Below are positions 27,612 to 41,658 of a DNA stretch of 64,000 nucleotides, one piece after another. The stretch comes from Mumia sp. Pv4-285 (GTDB lineage Bacteria; Actinomycetota; Actinomycetes; Propionibacteriales; Nocardioidaceae): assembly GCF_041320275.1 (NCBI RefSeq), contig NZ_CP162023.1, positions 3,038,001 to 3,102,000 on the forward strand, in the 5' to 3' direction. Below the pieces are notes generated by a model. That model ran no database searches. It was not told where the DNA came from and saw only the letters and a program-made list of their open reading frames with translations. Position numbers and translations under genes: made by a program. How positions within the stretch are numbered: the stretch's first letter is position 1; each line of letters opens with the position of its first letter.

Positions 27612-28925
27612 TCAACGGATGTTCTCGACCGCTGCGGAGACGTGCGCGTCCGACCCGGGCGAGTAGATGCCCATCGCCAGCCGGAACCCTGAGAAGTCGC
27701 CCTCCTGACGGTCGGCCGCGGCGGTCACGAACGTGGCACCGGCCTCATCGGTGAGCCCGAGCTTCACCAGCTCCTGGCCGAGCAGCGTACGGGCCTGCGT
27801 CTCGTCGAGCGGCTTGTCGTACGCCGCGCCGCGGACCGACACGTTCCAGCTGGACGAGGTGTCGTGGTCGATGCCCAGGGCACGGACCTCCGTCCGACCG
27901 TCGTTCTTGGTGCAGGCGATCGTGGTCGCGTCGCTGTTCTCGCACGTGAATCCCGCGCTGGTGAGCGTCGGGGCGAGGGCGGCCGTCTTCGGCGGCGAAG
28001 GTGCTGCCGGCGGCGTCGACTCGGCGCCCTCGGCGCGGATCTGGAACCCGTCCCCGTACGCGGTGAAGGTGGCCGCGGCGCCGAGGTCGTCCGGCCTGAG
28101 CTCGGCGTCTGCGGCCGCTGCCTCCGCGAGATCGTCGCCCAGGCCCTCGAACAGCGCGTCGCCGACCGCACGCGCGGCGGCCTCCGTGACCGGGCGCGGG
28201 TCGTCGACGAGGTACGGGGCGAGGTCGACCTGGGTCACCTGACCGTCGGCGAGGTCGATCCGCAGGGTCGCCCGCTGGGGGTCGTCGCCGGCGACGAAGT
28301 AGAAGCACGTCGACATGGCGGCTGGGACCGCTTCGTAGCAGGTCCAGGCTTCCTCGGCGTCGAGGCTGGCACGCAGGTCAGCGACGGAGTCCTCGCTCAT
28401 CGCATCGGCGTCGCCCCCGCCCTCGGCGCCGTCCTCAGCGCCGTTGTCGCTGTCCGTGTCGCTGCTTCCCGCCTCGGACGACCCGCTCGAGTCGCCGTCG
28501 TCGCTGTCGACCATCCGGACGCCGACGACCACGGCGGCGACGATCAGCGCCAGCGCGAGCACCGCCCCGACGATCACGATGGCGAGGGTGCGGCCACGGT
28601 TGCCGCCGCTCGGGGGTTCCTCCTGAGCCGGCGCCCACTGGGGAGCGCCGCCGCCCTGCTGCGGGGGGTAGCCGCCTGTGCCCTGAGGTCCCCACGACTG
28701 CTGCGGGGGCTGACCGTACGACGGCGCGGGCGGTGGTGCCCATCCGGGCGGCGGGCCCTGCGGGGGTTGGCCGTACGGACCAGGAGGCGGGCCCTGAGGA
28801 GGCGGGCCGTACGGTCCCTGCGGAGGCGGGCCGTACGGGCCGGGCGGCGGCCCTTGTGGCGCCTGTCCGTGCGACGGGGGTCCCTGGGGCGGGACGGGCG
28901 GCTGGGGGCCGTGGGGGTGCGACAT
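27612..28925 (-). CDS. Pro/Gly-rich single-pass membrane protein with extracellular domain
   Basis: 437 residues. Residues 1-108 are a cytoplasmic low-complexity region of repeated GPPPQGPYGPPPQGP-type units. A membrane helix follows (RTLAIVIVGAVLALALIVAA; about 111-134). Then comes a Ser/Asp-rich linker and an extracellular part (about 180-437) with Cys pairs such as TCYE/TCFYF and TCENSDATTIACTK. The layout matches actinobacterial envelope proteins whose proline-rich tail recruits partners. Stops 75 bases from the gatC start. Function unknown. Confidence 0.8.
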   Translation of the reverse strand: MSHPHGPQPPVPPQGPPSHGQAPQGPPPGPYGPPPQGPYGPPPQGPPPGPYGQPPQGPPPGWAPPPAPSYGQPPQQSWGPQGTGGYPPQQGGGAPQWAPAQEEPPSGGNRGRTLAIVIVGAVLALALIVAAVVVGVRMVDSDDGDSSGSSEAGSSDTDSDNGAEDGAEGGGDADAMSEDSVADLRASLDAEEAWTCYEAVPAAMSTCFYFVAGDDPQRATLRIDLADGQVTQVDLAPYLVDDPRPVTEAAARAVGDALFEGLGDDLAEAAAADAELRPDDLGAAATFTAYGDGFQIRAEGAESTPPAAPSPPKTAALAPTLTSAGFTCENSDATTIACTKNDGRTEVRALGIDHDTSSSWNVSVRGAAYDKPLDETQARTLLGQELVKLGLTDEAGATFVTAAADRQEGDFSGFRLAMGIYSPGSDAHVSAAVENIR

Positions 28926-29086
28926 CAGGTCCTCCGGGGAAGCGTGGCGCGCTCATTCTTCCCCAACCGGTGGTCGCGACCGTCGCCAGGGACCTCCGCC
29001 CGCTTCCGCCGCCGGCGCCGCCAACCGGTGACAACTGGTGCAAACGACCAGTAACCTCGCGTTCGCACCTTCTGGGAGGAACCCTC
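28926..29086. promoter_or_regulatory. divergent promoter region
   Basis: Separates the Pro-rich membrane protein (minus) and a secreted protein (plus). ACTGGT (29034-29039) and ACCAGT (29047-29052) form a perfect inverted repeat, and CCAACCGGTG occurs twice (from 28964 and at 29021). GGGAGGA at 29073-29079 is the ribosome site for the plus-strand gene. Confidence 0.4.
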
Positions 29087-32877
<3,791 letters not shown>

Positions 32878-32891
<14 letters not shown>

Positions 32892-35244
32892 GCGTGAGCG
32901 TCCTCGATCGGTAGGGGTGGACATATCCGCGCGGGTCGATCCGCACGCGCAGCTTGCGCGTGCCCTTCGTACCCGTCGGGATCCGGATCGAGACCCGGCC
33001 GCTCAGCTTCTTGGTCATCTGCGCCGAGCGGATCATCCGGCTTCCCCGGTAGACCGTGACGGTGCCCGTGATGCGCGAGTAGCCGGGTGCCGTCGCACGC
33101 ACGCGCAGCCAGACCTTCTTGCCCCGCTTGACCCTCTTCGCGCTCAGCTTGCGCGTGACCCGCAGCTTCGCCCGGTAGATCGTCGAGGACCTCGAGATCG
33201 TGGCCGCCGGCCTCAGGTTCGCCGACCCGGCGTAGGAGATCGTGATCGTGCGGCGCTTCGTCCGGTTCTGCGTGAGGCGGACGTCCGCGTACCCGCGCGA
33301 GAGGGCTCGTGACCCCACGACGCGGCCGTTCTCGCGTACGACGACGGTGCCGGTCGGCGACTGGCCGCGGGCGCTGGCACGCACCCGCAGGACCGGCTTG
33401 TCGCGCCACCTCGGCGGGGCGACGAACCCTGCCGACAGCGCGCTCGTCCCCTTCGTCACGGCGAGCGCGGCCCACGGTGCCGCCGAGCTGTAGATCGCGT
33501 AGTGGCCGTCGTACCGGGCGACGAGGCGGTGCGTGCCACCGGCCAGGTCGCGCCGGAGCCGGACGGTCGCCGCGGCGACCGACTGGTCCCCGACCTGCGA
33601 CACCGTGGCGCGGCCGAGCACGGTAGAACCGGACAGGATGCTGACCGTCCCGCGAGGCACGACGTTCGCGCCGGCCACCGTCACGCGCGCGGTCACCTGG
33701 TCGCCGGAGACCACGGCGCGGGCGTCGTACGAGGCGGTGGTGGACGTCTTCGCCTTGGCGACCGTGACCGTGAACGGCGCTCCTTGCCGCCAGGCGACCG
33801 CCACGTCGCCGCTGTAGAGGACGGCGAGACGTCGCGTGCCGGCGTACATCAGCTTGGGGAGCTTGATCGACGCCTTCCCGCTGACGAGTGCCGCCTCGCC
33901 GAGCACGTCGCCGCGATCGGTGTCGACCACCTGCACGGTGCCGGTCGGGACGCGTCCGGACGCGGTGACGGTGATGGCGGCGTCCACCCGGTCGCCACCG
34001 ACGGTGTACGCCAGCGGCGCGGCCGAGACGGCGATGGTCGGCGTGATGCCGGCGTTCTTCATCAGGGAACCGACGCGGCTGCGGATGGTCGGCATCTTGG
34101 CGTACAGGTAGCGGCCGGGGCACGCGGTCTGGCCGACGTCGCGGTGTCCGACGATCTTGGTGCGTACGACCTTCTTGCCGGTGTTCGTCGTGAAGGTCCG
34201 GGTCCCGGCGGGCACGACGTGGTTCAGCGAGAACTTCCACGCGATGACACGAGAGACGGTCTCGACCACCGCGGAGGAGGCAGCGGCAGACTCGAAGTTG
34301 CCGAGGACGGAGATCCCGAACGTCGTCGAGTTGTTGTTGAGGGCGTGGGCGCCGACGACGTTGCGGGTGAGGCCACCCCAGCGCCCCTCCCAGGCCTGAC
34401 CCCACTTGTCGACGACGACGTTGTAGCCGATGTCGCGCCACTTCAGCGCCTTGACGTGGTACGCGTAGATCGCTCGGATCACCGACGGGACCTCGGCCTT
34501 GGAGTACGAGTTGGACCCGGCTGTGTGGTGCACGACGGCGCCCTGCACCTTGCCGTAGTCGGGCGCCGACCTGTCGCGGATCCTCTCGTCGGCTCCCCAC
34601 GCGGCCCGCGACCTGATCGTCGGCATCGGGGTCGCCGCGCTGGCGGCCGCGAGCGGCTCGACGTGCTTGGTGGTCGTGGTGCCGAGGTCGAGCAGGTCGA
34701 CCTGGACGTCGTCGGGGACGACGCCGTCGGGCGTGGCGACGGTGACCTCGACGGCGTCGGAGCTGCCGACGATCAGTGGAGCGGTGCCGGCACGCGCGTT
34801 CGCGGCCTCCCGGGTGCCCGGGTCGGGGCCGTCGTCGGTGGTGTCCTCGAGCCGGTACCAGTCAGTCCAGCCGCTGTCCTCGCGCGTGCGCACGTAGGTG
34901 ACGACCTGACCGTCGACCGATCCACGGTCCCAGGTGACGCCTGCGACCCGGAAGTCCTCGGTCGGGATCACGGGGGTGTCCACGGCGGTGGACACCTCCT
35001 GCTCCGGGTCTGGAGCCGGTGTGCCGTCGGGCGCCAGCGCGCCCTCGACGGGCGGCTCGGTGCTCGGTTCTCCAACCGGCGCTGCGTCCGCGGCTACGGC
35101 GTACGAGGTGAGCGCGTAAGCGTGGGGGTCGGGGGTCGTCCCGACGGTGACGGTCTGGTTCCACGCCACGACGGGCGCGATGACCAGGCCGACCGCGATC
35201 GTGGGCAGAACTGCAAGCGCGGTCTTGGTCCGAGATGTCCTCAT
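32878..35244 (-). CDS. secreted PGRP-type N-acetylmuramoyl-L-alanine amidase with Ig-like repeats
   Basis: 788 residues. An N-terminal hydrophobic signal segment (about 8-27) is followed by a variable region to about 200. The peptidoglycan-recognition amidase domain (about 205-385) has the zinc ligands in AVVHHTAGSN, the Tyr in RDIGYNVVVD and GHRDVGQTACPG. At least four bacterial Ig-like modules follow (about 395-788) and the C-terminus is strongly basic, suiting binding to an anionic wall. It should cleave the lactyl amide between MurNAc and the stem peptide. Resembles large actinobacterial wall hydrolases. Confidence 0.88.
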
Positions 35245-35318
35245 CCTGCCCCCTTCGGCACAGTCGTACTCCAGAGGCAGAGTACGTGACCTGTGTCGCG
35301 GCGCGACTCGGGACGACC

Positions 35319-36269
35319 TCAGAGGCGTGTCGCGTCCGCGCCACGCCGGAGGATCGCGCGGGCGTCGGCGGGGTCGCGGTCGGCCAGGCCGCAGGCCGGC
35401 GTGAGGACGGTCCGGTGGACCCAGGCGTCCTCGCCGAAGCCGAGGCCTGAGAAGAACGTGTCGACCGTACGGCGCAGCGCGGACGGGTCGTCGGCGGTGG
35501 CACCCGGCCAGAGGTCGACACCGGCCTCGAGCACCGCAGCGTACGCGTCGTAGTCGGCGCGCGGCACGAGCGCGAGGCCGAACGAGATCGCCTCGAATCC
35601 CGCCCCTGACAGCAGGGTGACCGGGACGCCGGGGGCGCACATGTGCACCACGGGCCGCGCGCCAGCACCGCGTACGGCGGCGGTCACCTCCCGCAACGCC
35701 GCGTCCGCGTCCGGGTCGTGGACGCGGCGGTGGCGGCCGATGCCGCTCGCCGTCGGGATCTGGCCGTCGAGGACCGCGCGGAGCCCGGGCTCGTCCACCT
35801 GCACGATCAGTGAGGCACCCGGCACGCGTCGGCGTACCTCGTCGACGTGTGCGGCGACGCCCGACGCCAGCGACTGCGCGACCTCGCGGCGCGCACCGTG
35901 GTCCGAGAGCACCCGGTCGCCGCGCGGACGCTCCATCGCGGCGACCAGCGTCCACGGCCCCGTGACCTGGATCTTCAGGTCGCCCTCGAAGCCCTGCGTC
36001 TCCTCCTCGAGCACGTCCAGGTCGTACGACAGGAGCGAGCGGGCACGCCGCTGGTCCAGCCCCGGCCGGTCGGTGAGGCGCCAGCCGGCGGGCTGCAGGT
36101 CGGCACCGAGCCCGTCGAGCAGGGCGACCGCCCGACCGACCATGCCAGCGCCGTCGCCGCGTGCGGGCAGCTCGGGGAGGAACGGGAGGCTCAGCTCGTC
36201 CACGACGAACCGGACGATCCCGCGAAGGTCCTCGCCGGGCATCGACCCGACGCCGGTCGCTCTCATCAC
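35319..36269 (-). CDS. MetE C-terminal-like protein (cobalamin-independent methionine synthase family)
   Basis: 316 residues corresponding only to the C-terminal catalytic barrel of MetE. It starts [10 protein letters not shown] and has [29 protein letters not shown] and zinc ligands in VVHMCAPG and [12 protein letters not shown]. The family's role in actinobacteria is uncertain because full-length MetE is normally elsewhere. It overlaps the mnmA stop (GTGA at 36269; an ATG follows at 36266). The mnmA-MetE-like-ligA order is conserved in other actinobacteria. Confidence 0.85.
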   Translation of the reverse strand: MMRATGVGSMPGEDLRGIVRFVVDELSLPFLPELPARGDGAGMVGRAVALLDGLGADLQPAGWRLTDRPGLDQRRARSLLSYDLDVLEEETQGFEGDLKIQVTGPWTLVAAMERPRGDRVLSDHGARREVAQSLASGVAAHVDEVRRRVPGASLIVQVDEPGLRAVLDGQIPTASGIGRHRRVHDPDADAALREVTAAVRGAGARPVVHMCAPGVPVTLLSGAGFEAISFGLALVPRADYDAYAAVLEAGVDLWPGATADDPSALRRTVDTFFSGLGFGEDAWVHRTVLTPACGLADRDPADARAILRRGADATRL

Positions 36270-37357
36270 CGGGCGACCGTGGCCCTGCTGGTGGCGGCGA
36301 TCGTCGCCGACCCGACGACCCGGGTGCCGTCGTACAGCACCACGGCCTGCCCCGGCGCGATGCCGTGCGCGGGGTCGTGCAGGTCCACCAGGAGACGGTC
36401 TCCGACGATGCGGGCGGTCGCACGGTGCTCGTCGCCGTGCGCGCGCAGCTGGACGGTGCAGGAGATCTCACCGTCGGGCGGCGTACCGCACCACAGCGGA
36501 CGGATGCCCTCGAGCGCCTCGACGGCGAGGTGCGCGTGCGGACCGACCGTCACGGTGCCGGTCACCGGCTCGATGTCGAGGACGAAGCGCGGCTTTCCGT
36601 CAGCGGCAGGGCGTCCGAGCCTCAGCCCGCGTCGCTGGCCGATCGTGAACGCGAACGCACCCTCGTGCTCGCGGAGCACCTCGCCGGACTCGTCGACGAT
36701 GACACCCGGCTTCGTGCCGAGCTTGTCGTGGAGCCATCCCGGCGTGTCACCGTCGGCCACGAAGCAGATGTCGTGGCTGTCCGGCTTGTTCGCGACCTGG
36801 AGACCCCGGCGCTCCGCCTCGAGCCGTACCTGGTCCTTCGTGTCGGTGCCGAGGGGGAACAGCGAGTGCGCGATCTGGTCGGCCGTGAGGACTCCCAGCA
36901 CGTACGACTGGTCCTTGGCGTGGTCGGCGGCGCGATGCATGGCGACCGTCCCGTCCGGTGCCGTCTCGAGCCGCGCGTAGTGACCCGTGACGACGGCGTC
37001 GAACCCGAGCGCGAGCGCCCGGTCGAGCACGGCGGCGAACTTGATCTTCTCGTTGCACCGCAGGCACGGGTTGGGTGTGCGGCCGGCGGTGTACTCGGCG
37101 ATGAAGTCCTCGACGACCTCCTCGTGGAACTCGTCGCTCATGTCCCACACGTAGAACGGGATGCCGATCACGTCGGCGGCGCGGCGGGCGTCGTTGCTGT
37201 CCTCGATCGAGCAGCAGCCGCGGGCACCGGTGCGGTACGACTGCGGGTTGCGCGACAGCGCCAGGTGGACGCCCGTCACGTCGTGCCCGGCGTCCTTGGC
37301 GCGGGCAGCGGCCACGGCAGAGTCCACTCCCCCGGACATCGCGGCGAGGACGCGCAT
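36266..37357 (-). CDS. mnmA: tRNA-specific 2-thiouridylase
   Basis: A 363-residue enzyme that puts sulfur on U34 of tRNA(Lys/Glu/Gln). The PP-loop is [12 protein letters not shown] (6-17). The catalytic cysteines are Cys98 in [14 protein letters not shown] and Cys198 in [18 protein letters not shown] and GQRRGLRLG are conserved. The ATG at 37357 shares one base with the stop of the cysteine desulfurase gene (TGATG), so sulfur donor and user are co-translated. Confidence 0.96.
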   Translation of the reverse strand: MRVLAAMSGGVDSAVAAARAKDAGHDVTGVHLALSRNPQSYRTGARGCCSIEDSNDARRAADVIGIPFYVWDMSDEFHEEVVEDFIAEYTAGRTPNPCLRCNEKIKFAAVLDRALALGFDAVVTGHYARLETAPDGTVAMHRAADHAKDQSYVLGVLTADQIAHSLFPLGTDTKDQVRLEAERRGLQVANKPDSHDICFVADGDTPGWLHDKLGTKPGVIVDESGEVLREHEGAFAFTIGQRRGLRLGRPAADGKPRFVLDIEPVTGTVTVGPHAHLAVEALEGIRPLWCGTPPDGEISCTVQLRAHGDEHRATARIVGDRLLVDLHDPAHGIAPGQAVVLYDGTRVVGSATIAATSRATVAR

Positions 37358-38562
37358 CAGCGACGCCCCGCCTTCGCGGCGGCCCGCGCCCGCTCGTGCA
37401 CCGCGGGCAGCGCCGCGACGAGCCGGTCGACGTCCGCCTCGGTCGTGGTCCAGCCCAGGCTGAAGCGCAGCGAGCCGCGTGCGGCGACCTCGTCCATCCC
37501 CATCGCGATCAGCACGTGGCTCGCCTGCGGCACACCTGCCGAGCAGGCCGAGCCCGTGGAGCACTCGATCCCCTGGGCGTCCAGCAGCATCAGCAGCGAG
37601 TCGCCCTCGCACCCGGGGAAGGTGAGGTGCGCGACGTGGGGCAGCCGGTGCGCCGGACCCGCGTCGTCGGCACCGTTGACGATCGCCTCCGGCACCGCCG
37701 TACGCACTCCCGCGACCAGCCGCTCGCGCAGCGCCTCGAGCCGCAGTGACTCCTCGGCCCGGCGCGTGACCGCGACGTCCACAGCGGCCGCGAACGCGGT
37801 GATCGCCGCCGTGTTGAGCGTCCCCGACCGCAAGTCTCTTTCTTGCCCGCCCCCGTGGAGCAACGGCACCGTGTCGACCTCCCTTCGTACGACGAGGGCG
37901 CCGACGCCGGTCGGGCCACCCAGCTTGTGGGAGGAGAGGCTCATCGCGTCGAGACCGCTCGCTGCGAAGTCCAGCGGGACGTGGCCCAGCGCCTGCACCG
38001 CGTCGCTGTGCACGGGGACGCCGTACTCGGAGGCGAGCGCCACGATCTCGGGCACGGGCTGAACGGTCCCGACCTCGTTGTTCGCCCACATGCAGCTGAT
38101 CAGGGCGACGTCGGCGGGGTCGCGTTCGAGAGCGGCACGCAGCGCACCCAGGTCGAGGCGACCCGTACGGTCGACGCCCACCAGGTCGGCGACCGCACGC
38201 TCGTCCTTCTCCAACCAGGTGAGGGGGTCGAGGAGCGCGTGGTGCTCGACCGTCGAGGCGATGATGCGGCGGCGGGCCGGGTCTGCGTGGTGGCGCGCCC
38301 AGTAGAGACCCTTCACGGCCAGGTTGTCGGCCTCGGTCCCGCCCGACATGAACACGATCTCGCTGGGTCGCGCACCGATGCGCTGCGCGATGAGCTCGCG
38401 GGCCTCCTCGACACGCCGGCGCGCGCGCCGACCGGAGGCGTGCAGCGAGGACGGGTTGCCGCCCTCGACCATCGTCGCGTTCATCGCCGCGATCGCCTCA
38501 GGGACCATCGGCGTGGTCGCCGCATGGTCGAGGTAGGTGATCGAGGTGGCCGGAAGACTCAT
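37357..38562 (-). CDS. cysteine desulfurase (IscS/NifS type)
   Basis: A 401-residue PLP enzyme releasing sulfur from cysteine. The N-terminus [11 protein letters not shown], the PLP lysine Lys213 in [12 protein letters not shown] and the catalytic loop cysteine Cys340 in [13 protein letters not shown] are present. ATG at 38562. The adjacent mnmA gene implies that its main job is tRNA thiolation; Fe-S assembly could also draw on it, since no isc/suf genes are visible. Confidence 0.95.
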   Translation of the reverse strand: MSLPATSITYLDHAATTPMVPEAIAAMNATMVEGGNPSSLHASGRRARRRVEEARELIAQRIGARPSEIVFMSGGTEADNLAVKGLYWARHHADPARRRIIASTVEHHALLDPLTWLEKDERAVADLVGVDRTGRLDLGALRAALERDPADVALISCMWANNEVGTVQPVPEIVALASEYGVPVHSDAVQALGHVPLDFAASGLDAMSLSSHKLGGPTGVGALVVRREVDTVPLLHGGGQERDLRSGTLNTAAITAFAAAVDVAVTRRAEESLRLEALRERLVAGVRTAVPEAIVNGADDAGPAHRLPHVAHLTFPGCEGDSLLMLLDAQGIECSTGSACSAGVPQASHVLIAMGMDEVAARGSLRFSLGWTTTEADVDRLVAALPAVHERARAAAKAGRR

Positions 38563-38627
38563 GACGCGACCAAGCGTAGTCGGCCTCTTGATGTGTGCGT
38601 GCGCGCGCCGCCTGCCAGGCTGGAGCG

Positions 38628-39095
38628 ATGAAGCACCTGCCGACGGGGCGCGTGCGCCAGCACGACGGACACCGCGACCTCGTCTACACCAGCGTCCTTC
38701 CCCGCGGACGCGACAAGGTGTGGGAGATGTTGACGGGCGACGCACCGCTCGGTGCCATCGAGGTCACCGTGATGAGCGAGAGCGAACCCGACCACCTGAC
38801 CGTCAGGCTCGACACCGGCACGGTCGTCGACGGCTACCTGCGCGCCCGTGACGACGACAGCACAGATCTCCAGCTGGTCGTCCACGAGGTCGGCGCCGAC
38901 GAGCTCGGCGAACGCGGGCCCCGCGGCGACTACCTCGCAGGCGTCCTCGCCGCCCGCGTCGCCGGTGAGGACGAGCCGGTCTGGGAGGACTACTACCCTT
39001 CCGGACGGGCGTACTACGAGACGCTCGCCGCCAGCGACGACGACTCGTACGACGACGACCAGCAACCCGACGAGAACCAGCACAGCGAGGACTGA
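38628..39095 (+). CDS. small acidic hypothetical protein, SRPBCC-like start
   Basis: 155 residues. The segment [21 protein letters not shown] resembles the start of SRPBCC/START-like ligand-binding proteins, but the length is short for a complete fold and the call is weak. The last 30 residues are very acidic ([15 protein letters not shown]). The ATG at 38628 has GGAG only two bases upstream. It ends one base before the aldo/keto reductase ATG, so the two genes are probably coupled. Confidence 0.6.
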   Translation: MKHLPTGRVRQHDGHRDLVYTSVLPRGRDKVWEMLTGDAPLGAIEVTVMSESEPDHLTVRLDTGTVVDGYLRARDDDSTDLQLVVHEVGADELGERGPRGDYLAGVLAARVAGEDEPVWEDYYPSGRAYYETLAASDDDSYDDDQQPDENQHSED

Positions 39096-39096
39096 G

Positions 39097-39936
39097 ATGC
39101 AGACAACGTTCGACATCGACGCAGTGGGCACCGTGAACCGGCTGGGGTTCGGCGCGATGCGGATCACCGGCCCCGGCATCTGGGGCGAGCCGGCCGACCG
39201 CGAGACCGCACGCGCGGTGGTCCGGCGCGCGGTCGAGCTCGGCGTCGACTTCATCGACACCGCCGACTCGTACGGGCCCGACGTGAGCGAGCAGATCATC
39301 GGCGAGGCCCTTGCGCCGTACCCGGACGGCGTGACGATCGCCACCAAGGCCGGCCTCGTCCGGACCGGGCCTGACGAGTGGTGGCCGCTCGGACGCCGCG
39401 AGTACCTCCAGCAGCAGGTCGAGATGAGCCTGCGCTACCTGCGCACCGACGTGATCGACCTCCTCCAGCTGCACCGCATCGACGCCGGCACGCCGCGCCA
39501 GGAGCAGTTCGAGACGCTGGCCCAGCTGCGCACGGACGGCAAGGTCCGCGCGGTCGGGCTGTCCCAGGTGAGCATCGCAGACATCGAGGAGGCGCAGCAG
39601 TACGTGCCCGTGGTGACGGTGCAGAACCGCTACAACCTCGTCGACCGCTCGTCGGCCGACGTCCTCGACTACTGCACCGAGCACGGCATCGGGTTCATCC
39701 CGTGGGCCCCGGTCGACGCCGGCGACCTCGCCTCGCCCGACGGTCCGGTCGGCCACGCGGCGAAGCGGTACGACGCCACGCCGGCACAGGTCGCGCTCGC
39801 CTGGCTGCTGCAGACGTCGCCGGTGATGCTGCCGATCCCGGGCACGGGGTCGATCGCCCACCTCGAGGAGAACATGGCCGCCGCCGACCTGACGCTCGAC
39901 GCCGAGACCGTTGCCGAGCTGGACGCGGCGGCCTGA
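39097..39936 (+). CDS. aldo/keto reductase
   Basis: A 279-residue NADPH-type TIM-barrel oxidoreductase. The catalytic tetrad is visible: Asp54 and Tyr59 in [10 protein letters not shown], Lys84 in IATKAGL and His126 in DLLQLHRID. The C-terminal cofactor-binding segment [15 protein letters not shown] is conserved. The ribosome site GAGGA overlaps the end of the upstream gene. Likely acts on a small aldehyde or ketone; substrate not predictable. Confidence 0.92.
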   Translation: MQTTFDIDAVGTVNRLGFGAMRITGPGIWGEPADRETARAVVRRAVELGVDFIDTADSYGPDVSEQIIGEALAPYPDGVTIATKAGLVRTGPDEWWPLGRREYLQQQVEMSLRYLRTDVIDLLQLHRIDAGTPRQEQFETLAQLRTDGKVRAVGLSQVSIADIEEAQQYVPVVTVQNRYNLVDRSSADVLDYCTEHGIGFIPWAPVDAGDLASPDGPVGHAAKRYDATPAQVALAWLLQTSPVMLPIPGTGSIAHLEENMAAADLTLDAETVAELDAAA

Positions 39937-39938
39937 CC

Positions 39939-40811
39939 ATGGACGTCTCCGTGCACCTCCCCCGCTTCGACGTGGACGGAGGCGCGGCGGCGATCGCACC
40001 CACGTACGCCGAGGTCGGGGCGATCACTGACGGAGGAGGCGTGCGGTCCCTGTCGGTGATGGACCACTTCTTCCAGATGGAGCACTACGCCGGAGGCGCA
40101 CCGGACCCGATGCTCGAGGCGTACACGACGCTCGGGTTCCTGGCTGCCCGGACGGAGCGGGTCGGGCTCCAGGTTCTCGTCACCGGCGTCCCGTACCGGC
40201 ACCCCGGCCTGCTCGCGAAGACCGTCGCGACGCTTGACGTCCTCAGTGGTGGCCGAGCGACGCTGGGCATCGGCGCCGGCTGGTACGAGCGTGAGCAGCG
40301 CGGCCTGGGTGTCCCGCTGTGGTCGGCCGGTGAGCGGCTCGCCCGGCTCGAGGAGACGCTGCAGATCGTCGCTCAGATGTACGGGGACGACGACGGTCCG
40401 TACGACGGCCGCTACTACCAGCTCGCCGAGACGCTCTGCTCCCCCAAGCCGATCGGGCCGGTGCCCGTGATGGTCGGCGGAGGCGGCGAGCGCAAGACGC
40501 TGCGGCTGGCCGCCCAGTACGCCGACGCGTGCAACGTGTTCGCGCAGCCCGGCTACGGCACCGAGGGCGTCGCGCACAAGCTCGCCGTCCTGCGCGAGCA
40601 CTGCGAGGCCGTCGGACGCCCGTACGACGAGATCCGCAAGACGATCCTGTGGAACGGCCCGGTCGCTCTCGACGGGTCGTTCACCGACACGCTGGCGGCG
40701 TACGCCGAGGTCGGCTTCGACGAGGTGTTCGTGATGCCTGAGCACGACGACCTCGTCGGGTTCGCCCGCGGCGTCGTCGAGCACGTCGTGGGGCCGGCTG
40801 CGGCGCTGTAG
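39939..40811 (+). CDS. LLM-class (F420-dependent-like) oxidoreductase
   Basis: A 290-residue luciferase-like monooxygenase-fold protein. It carries SVMDHFFQMEHYAGG, RVGLQVLVTGVPYRHP, KTVATLDVLSGGRATLGIGA and WYEREQRGLGVP, the pattern of actinobacterial F420-dependent members. ATG at 39939, two bases after the aldo/keto reductase stop; co-transcribed. A hydride-transfer role with coenzyme F420 is inferred from the family; FMN use cannot be excluded. Confidence 0.9.
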   Translation: MDVSVHLPRFDVDGGAAAIAPTYAEVGAITDGGGVRSLSVMDHFFQMEHYAGGAPDPMLEAYTTLGFLAARTERVGLQVLVTGVPYRHPGLLAKTVATLDVLSGGRATLGIGAGWYEREQRGLGVPLWSAGERLARLEETLQIVAQMYGDDDGPYDGRYYQLAETLCSPKPIGPVPVMVGGGGERKTLRLAAQYADACNVFAQPGYGTEGVAHKLAVLREHCEAVGRPYDEIRKTILWNGPVALDGSFTDTLAAYAEVGFDEVFVMPEHDDLVGFARGVVEHVVGPAAAL

Positions 40812-40895
40812 GCGTGCCGAGGTCGGCGTGCCGAGGTCGGCGTGCAGAGATCGGCGTGCCGAGGTCGGCGTGCCGAGGTCGGCGTGCCGAGATGA
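40812..40895. repeat. six tandem 14-bp repeats
   Basis: The unit GCGTGCCGAGGTCG occurs at 40812, 40826, 40854 and 40868 exactly, at 40840 with two changes and at 40882 with two changes. Each junction creates GCCGA-GG-TCGGC, a short palindrome, so the array could fold into several alternative hairpins. It begins immediately after the oxidoreductase stop codon. It is followed by GAGAtgccgTCTC, another small hairpin. Confidence 0.9.
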
Positions 40896-40977
40896 GATGC
40901 CGTCTCAGGCCCCGGGGACCGAGCCGCGTGGGACGGTGCACCGGACCGTAGGGGATCGATCCGGGAGGCACGTCATC

Positions 40978-41529
40978 GTGGGAGACCGACAGGCTGCTCG
41001 ACTGGCCGTCGTGGCGGCAGTGCTGTGCGCCGTCGTCGCGTGCGGAGGCACGGACGACGACCCGGCCGGAGCCGACCCGACCGCACAGCCCGCCACAGTG
41101 GAGGCCACGTCAGCGCCGAACCGTACGACCGTGGGTGCGGCCGGCATCGGCGTCGCTGACCTGCAAGCGTCGTCGGAGTTCTATCGGTCGGCGTTCGGCA
41201 TGAGCGAGCTGAGGTCGTTCGAGATCCCGGGCTACATGGACGAGATCATCCTCGGGTTCGACGACATGTCGAAGGGTGCGGCGGTCGTGCTCATGCACTA
41301 CACCGACGGCCGGGATCACGACTACGCGGAGAACCCGGTGAAGCTCGTCTTCTACGTGCCCGACCCGACGGCGACTGCGCGCGCGATCGAGGCCGCGGGC
41401 GGATCGATCGTGCTCGAGCCGGCACCGCAGGCCGCGCTCGGCGACGCCGTCGTCGGCCTGGCGAAGGATCTGGACGGCTACACGCTGGAACTGTTGGAGG
41501 CCGGCACCGGCACGGCCACCGGCGGCTGA
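40978..41529 (+). CDS. lipoprotein carrying a VOC (glyoxalase-like) domain
   Basis: 183 residues. A lipoprotein signal is present: hydrophobic LAVVAAVLCAVVAC with the lipobox cysteine at residue 22, then GGTDDDPAGADP. The mature part (about 50-175) is a single vicinal-oxygen-chelate domain starting GAAGIGVADLQASSEFYRSA and ending LAKDLDGYTLELLEA. Extracytoplasmic VOC proteins are uncommon. GTG at 40978 with GGGAGG nine bases upstream. Role unknown; a metal-dependent lyase or a ligand-binding protein on the cell surface are possibilities. Confidence 0.8.
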   Translation: MGDRQAARLAVVAAVLCAVVACGGTDDDPAGADPTAQPATVEATSAPNRTTVGAAGIGVADLQASSEFYRSAFGMSELRSFEIPGYMDEIILGFDDMSKGAAVVLMHYTDGRDHDYAENPVKLVFYVPDPTATARAIEAAGGSIVLEPAPQAALGDAVVGLAKDLDGYTLELLEAGTGTATGG

Positions 41530-41546
41530 GCACGCGCCGCCGTCGG

Positions 41547-41617
41547 CTCAGCGACGGTTCGCGGCGGACTCAGCGACAATTTGACCTGCTCGACGTCCTG
41601 GTCGAACCGACGCTGAG
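41547..41617. repeat. 15-bp inverted repeat enclosing 41 bases
   Basis: CTCAGCGACGGTTCG (41547-41561) and CGAACCGACGCTGAG (41603-41617) are reverse complements with one mismatch. A further CTCAGCGACAATTTG (41569) lies inside. It sits between two convergent genes. It may be a long-loop terminator or a small palindromic mobile repeat. Confidence 0.6.
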
Positions 41618-41658
41618 ACCGCCAACACGTCGCCGAGCGCGTGGATCGGTGCCTCCCG

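Noticed and set aside
36266-38089. Fusion of mnmA with an upstream-extended frame
   Set aside because: The region beyond 37357 is antisense-frame sequence of the cysteine desulfurase gene; PP-loop sequence begins at the chosen ATG.
40812-40895. CRISPR array
   Set aside because: The 14-bp units are directly adjacent with no spacers and no cas genes are present.
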